NCBI GenBank assembly: GCA_012270525.1
Contig: JAAXIE010000263.1
Span: 1-6,779, forward strand
From: Dehalococcoidia bacterium
GTDB lineage: Bacteria > Chloroflexota > Dehalococcoidia > UBA3495 > JAAXIE01
DNA: 6,779 bases
Direction of reading: 5' to 3'
The position numbers and the translations under genes were made by a program. Under the pieces are notes generated by a model that did not search any database, was not told the DNA's origin, and worked only from the letters and a program-made list of their open reading frames with translations. Positions 5,944-6,779 of the stretch are shown here, one piece after another. Numbering within the stretch: position 1 is the first letter of the stretch; each line of letters opens with the position of its first letter.

Positions 5944-6779
5944 CTAATCGTCGGAAGCGAGGACGGGCTCTTCACGCACGGGGACGAGGTCGCCCGTATC
6001 GAACCGACGTTGTCCAGTCATATCGGCGTACCAGCGGCGCCAGAAGCTGCGCATCTGCAGTTCATGGATGCCCTTGGGATTCTTCTCGTGCATCCCGCGG
6101 GATATATCCGACCACTCCACCTCGTCGCAGAGGAACCCTTCCTGGCATGACTCCAAGGCTTCCACATCGTCGGGGGTGGCGAAACCACCTGGCCCAAGGA
6201 AGGTGAGGAAACTGTCGAGACGGCGGGCCAAGGCTTTCTCGCCCTCTTCCCGCGGCACGACCTCCCAGGCCGACACTTCCAGGTGGTCCGGGGAGACGGG
6301 CCAGAAGGAACGTATGGTGGTTCCTGCAACGTCGTTGATGATCAGGTTGGGGTAGATGTGCAGGTTGCGCGTCGCGTTGGCGATGAGCCAAGCCCGCTCC
6401 TCGCCGAACCGGTCGACCAGACGCTGGCGCTTGCGGGCGAACTCCTCCTTGGTGTCCTCGCCGTAGAGGGGTACCCAACTGGCCACCGGCTTGCCGTTGA
6501 TTGCCTCGGAAGAGAGCACAGAGTGGCCGTTGCCCAGTGCCAGCGTCTGAGACCAGCGCCCGGTAGTGCTCGCGGTCGTCTTGGTGCCCAAGCCCGCCAG
6601 GTATTCCAGGTAGGTGTTGTGGGTGGGGATGAGATGGTAGCCATCGATGCTGTTCTCAACCAGCAGCTTCCAGTTGCACTTCATCACGTACTTGTTCGAC
6701 CCAGCGACCACACGCATGTCGGTGTCCGCTTGATCGATCATCAGGTCCATGTATTCCGTCGCCCCGGCCAGATAGGTGC
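5944..6779 (-). CDS. Rieske ring-hydroxylating oxygenase alpha subunit, C-terminal part (cut by right edge)
   Basis: This is the catalytic domain of an oxygenase large subunit, the component that binds O2 and substrate at a mononuclear iron. About 277 residues are visible. The frame is open through the right edge (the codons before the internal ATG at 6750 read TYLAGATEY), so the start and the N-terminal Rieske [2Fe-2S] domain lie outside. The iron-ligand motif is clear: NWKLLVENSIDGYHLIPTH, with Asp at 6643-6645, His at 6634-6636 and His at 6619-6621 (D-x2-H-x4-H). A distal Asp ligand is expected in GGFATPDD (about 6166-6171). The stop is TAG at 5944-5946, 62 bp before the next alpha gene. 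The protein differs greatly from that second alpha subunit: only the iron-site core and the FGPGGF/GFGPAGF-type loop match, so this is not a recent duplication. Family membership is secure. The substrate cannot be read from sequence; phenylpropionate-, benzoate- or biphenyl-type rings are all possible. Confidence 0.9.
   Translation of the reverse strand, partial: TYLAGATEYMDLMIDQADTDMRVVAGSNKYVMKCNWKLLVENSIDGYHLIPTHNTYLEYLAGLGTKTTASTTGRWSQTLALGNGHSVLSSEAINGKPVASWVPLYGEDTKEEFARKRQRLVDRFGEERAWLIANATRNLHIYPNLIINDVAGTTIRSFWPVSPDHLEVSAWEVVPREEGEKALARRLDSFLTFLGPGGFATPDDVEALESCQEGFLCDEVEWSDISRGMHEKNPKGIHELQMRSFWRRWYADMTGQRRFDTGDLVPVREEPVLASDD

Noticed and set aside
1..6779. Mobile elements, CRISPR repeats, tRNA or rRNA genes
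   Set aside because: No terminal inverted repeats, regularly spaced repeats, cloverleaf-like segments or transposase motifs were seen; nearly all sequence is accounted for by the six genes.

Overview
The window is a compact stretch of high-GC bacterial DNA (by eye about 60% G+C). All six recognisable genes lie on the minus strand, so transcription runs from the right edge to the left. The largest gap between genes is 70 bp, and there is no gene-free stretch over 300 bp. No RNA gene, mobile element, CRISPR array or dispersed repeat was seen. In reading order the genes are: the C-terminal part of a Rieske-type oxygenase alpha subunit (cut by the right edge); a complete second Rieske alpha subunit; a small SnoaL/NTF2-fold beta subunit; dihydrolipoamide dehydrogenase (E3); a lipoyl-bearing dihydrolipoamide acyltransferase (E2); and the first 380 residues of a long ThyX-type flavin-dependent thymidylate synthase homologue (cut by the left edge).

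The right half (about 4037-6779) is a ring-hydroxylating oxygenase module. Two clearly different alpha subunits, each with its own mononuclear-iron site, sit beside a single beta gene. No ferredoxin or reductase gene is visible. The alpha-beta pair would put both atoms of O2 into an aromatic or related ring, with electrons from partners encoded elsewhere. The left-centre (1204-3966) encodes two of the three components of a 2-oxo acid dehydrogenase complex. E2 carries the acyl group on its lipoyl arm and passes it to CoA, and E3 reoxidises the arm with NAD+. The E1 decarboxylase is not in the window. Tight same-strand packing suggests one transcription unit or a string of overlapping ones. A joint role in catabolism (oxygenase opening a substrate, 2-oxo acid dehydrogenase making acyl-CoA) is possible but inferred only from position.

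The taxon cannot be fixed from six genes. Rieske oxygenase duplication, a PDH-type E2/E3 pair and an over-long ThyX homologue would fit a Chloroflexota lineage such as the SAR202 group of Dehalococcoidia, from general knowledge of those genomes. This is a tentative guess.

The feature most worth attention is the ThyX homologue. It looks like two ThyX units fused head to tail in which each half keeps a different part of the family's signature motifs. I found no clear sign of a wholly new system. The rest is recognisable metabolism in a somewhat unusual arrangement.
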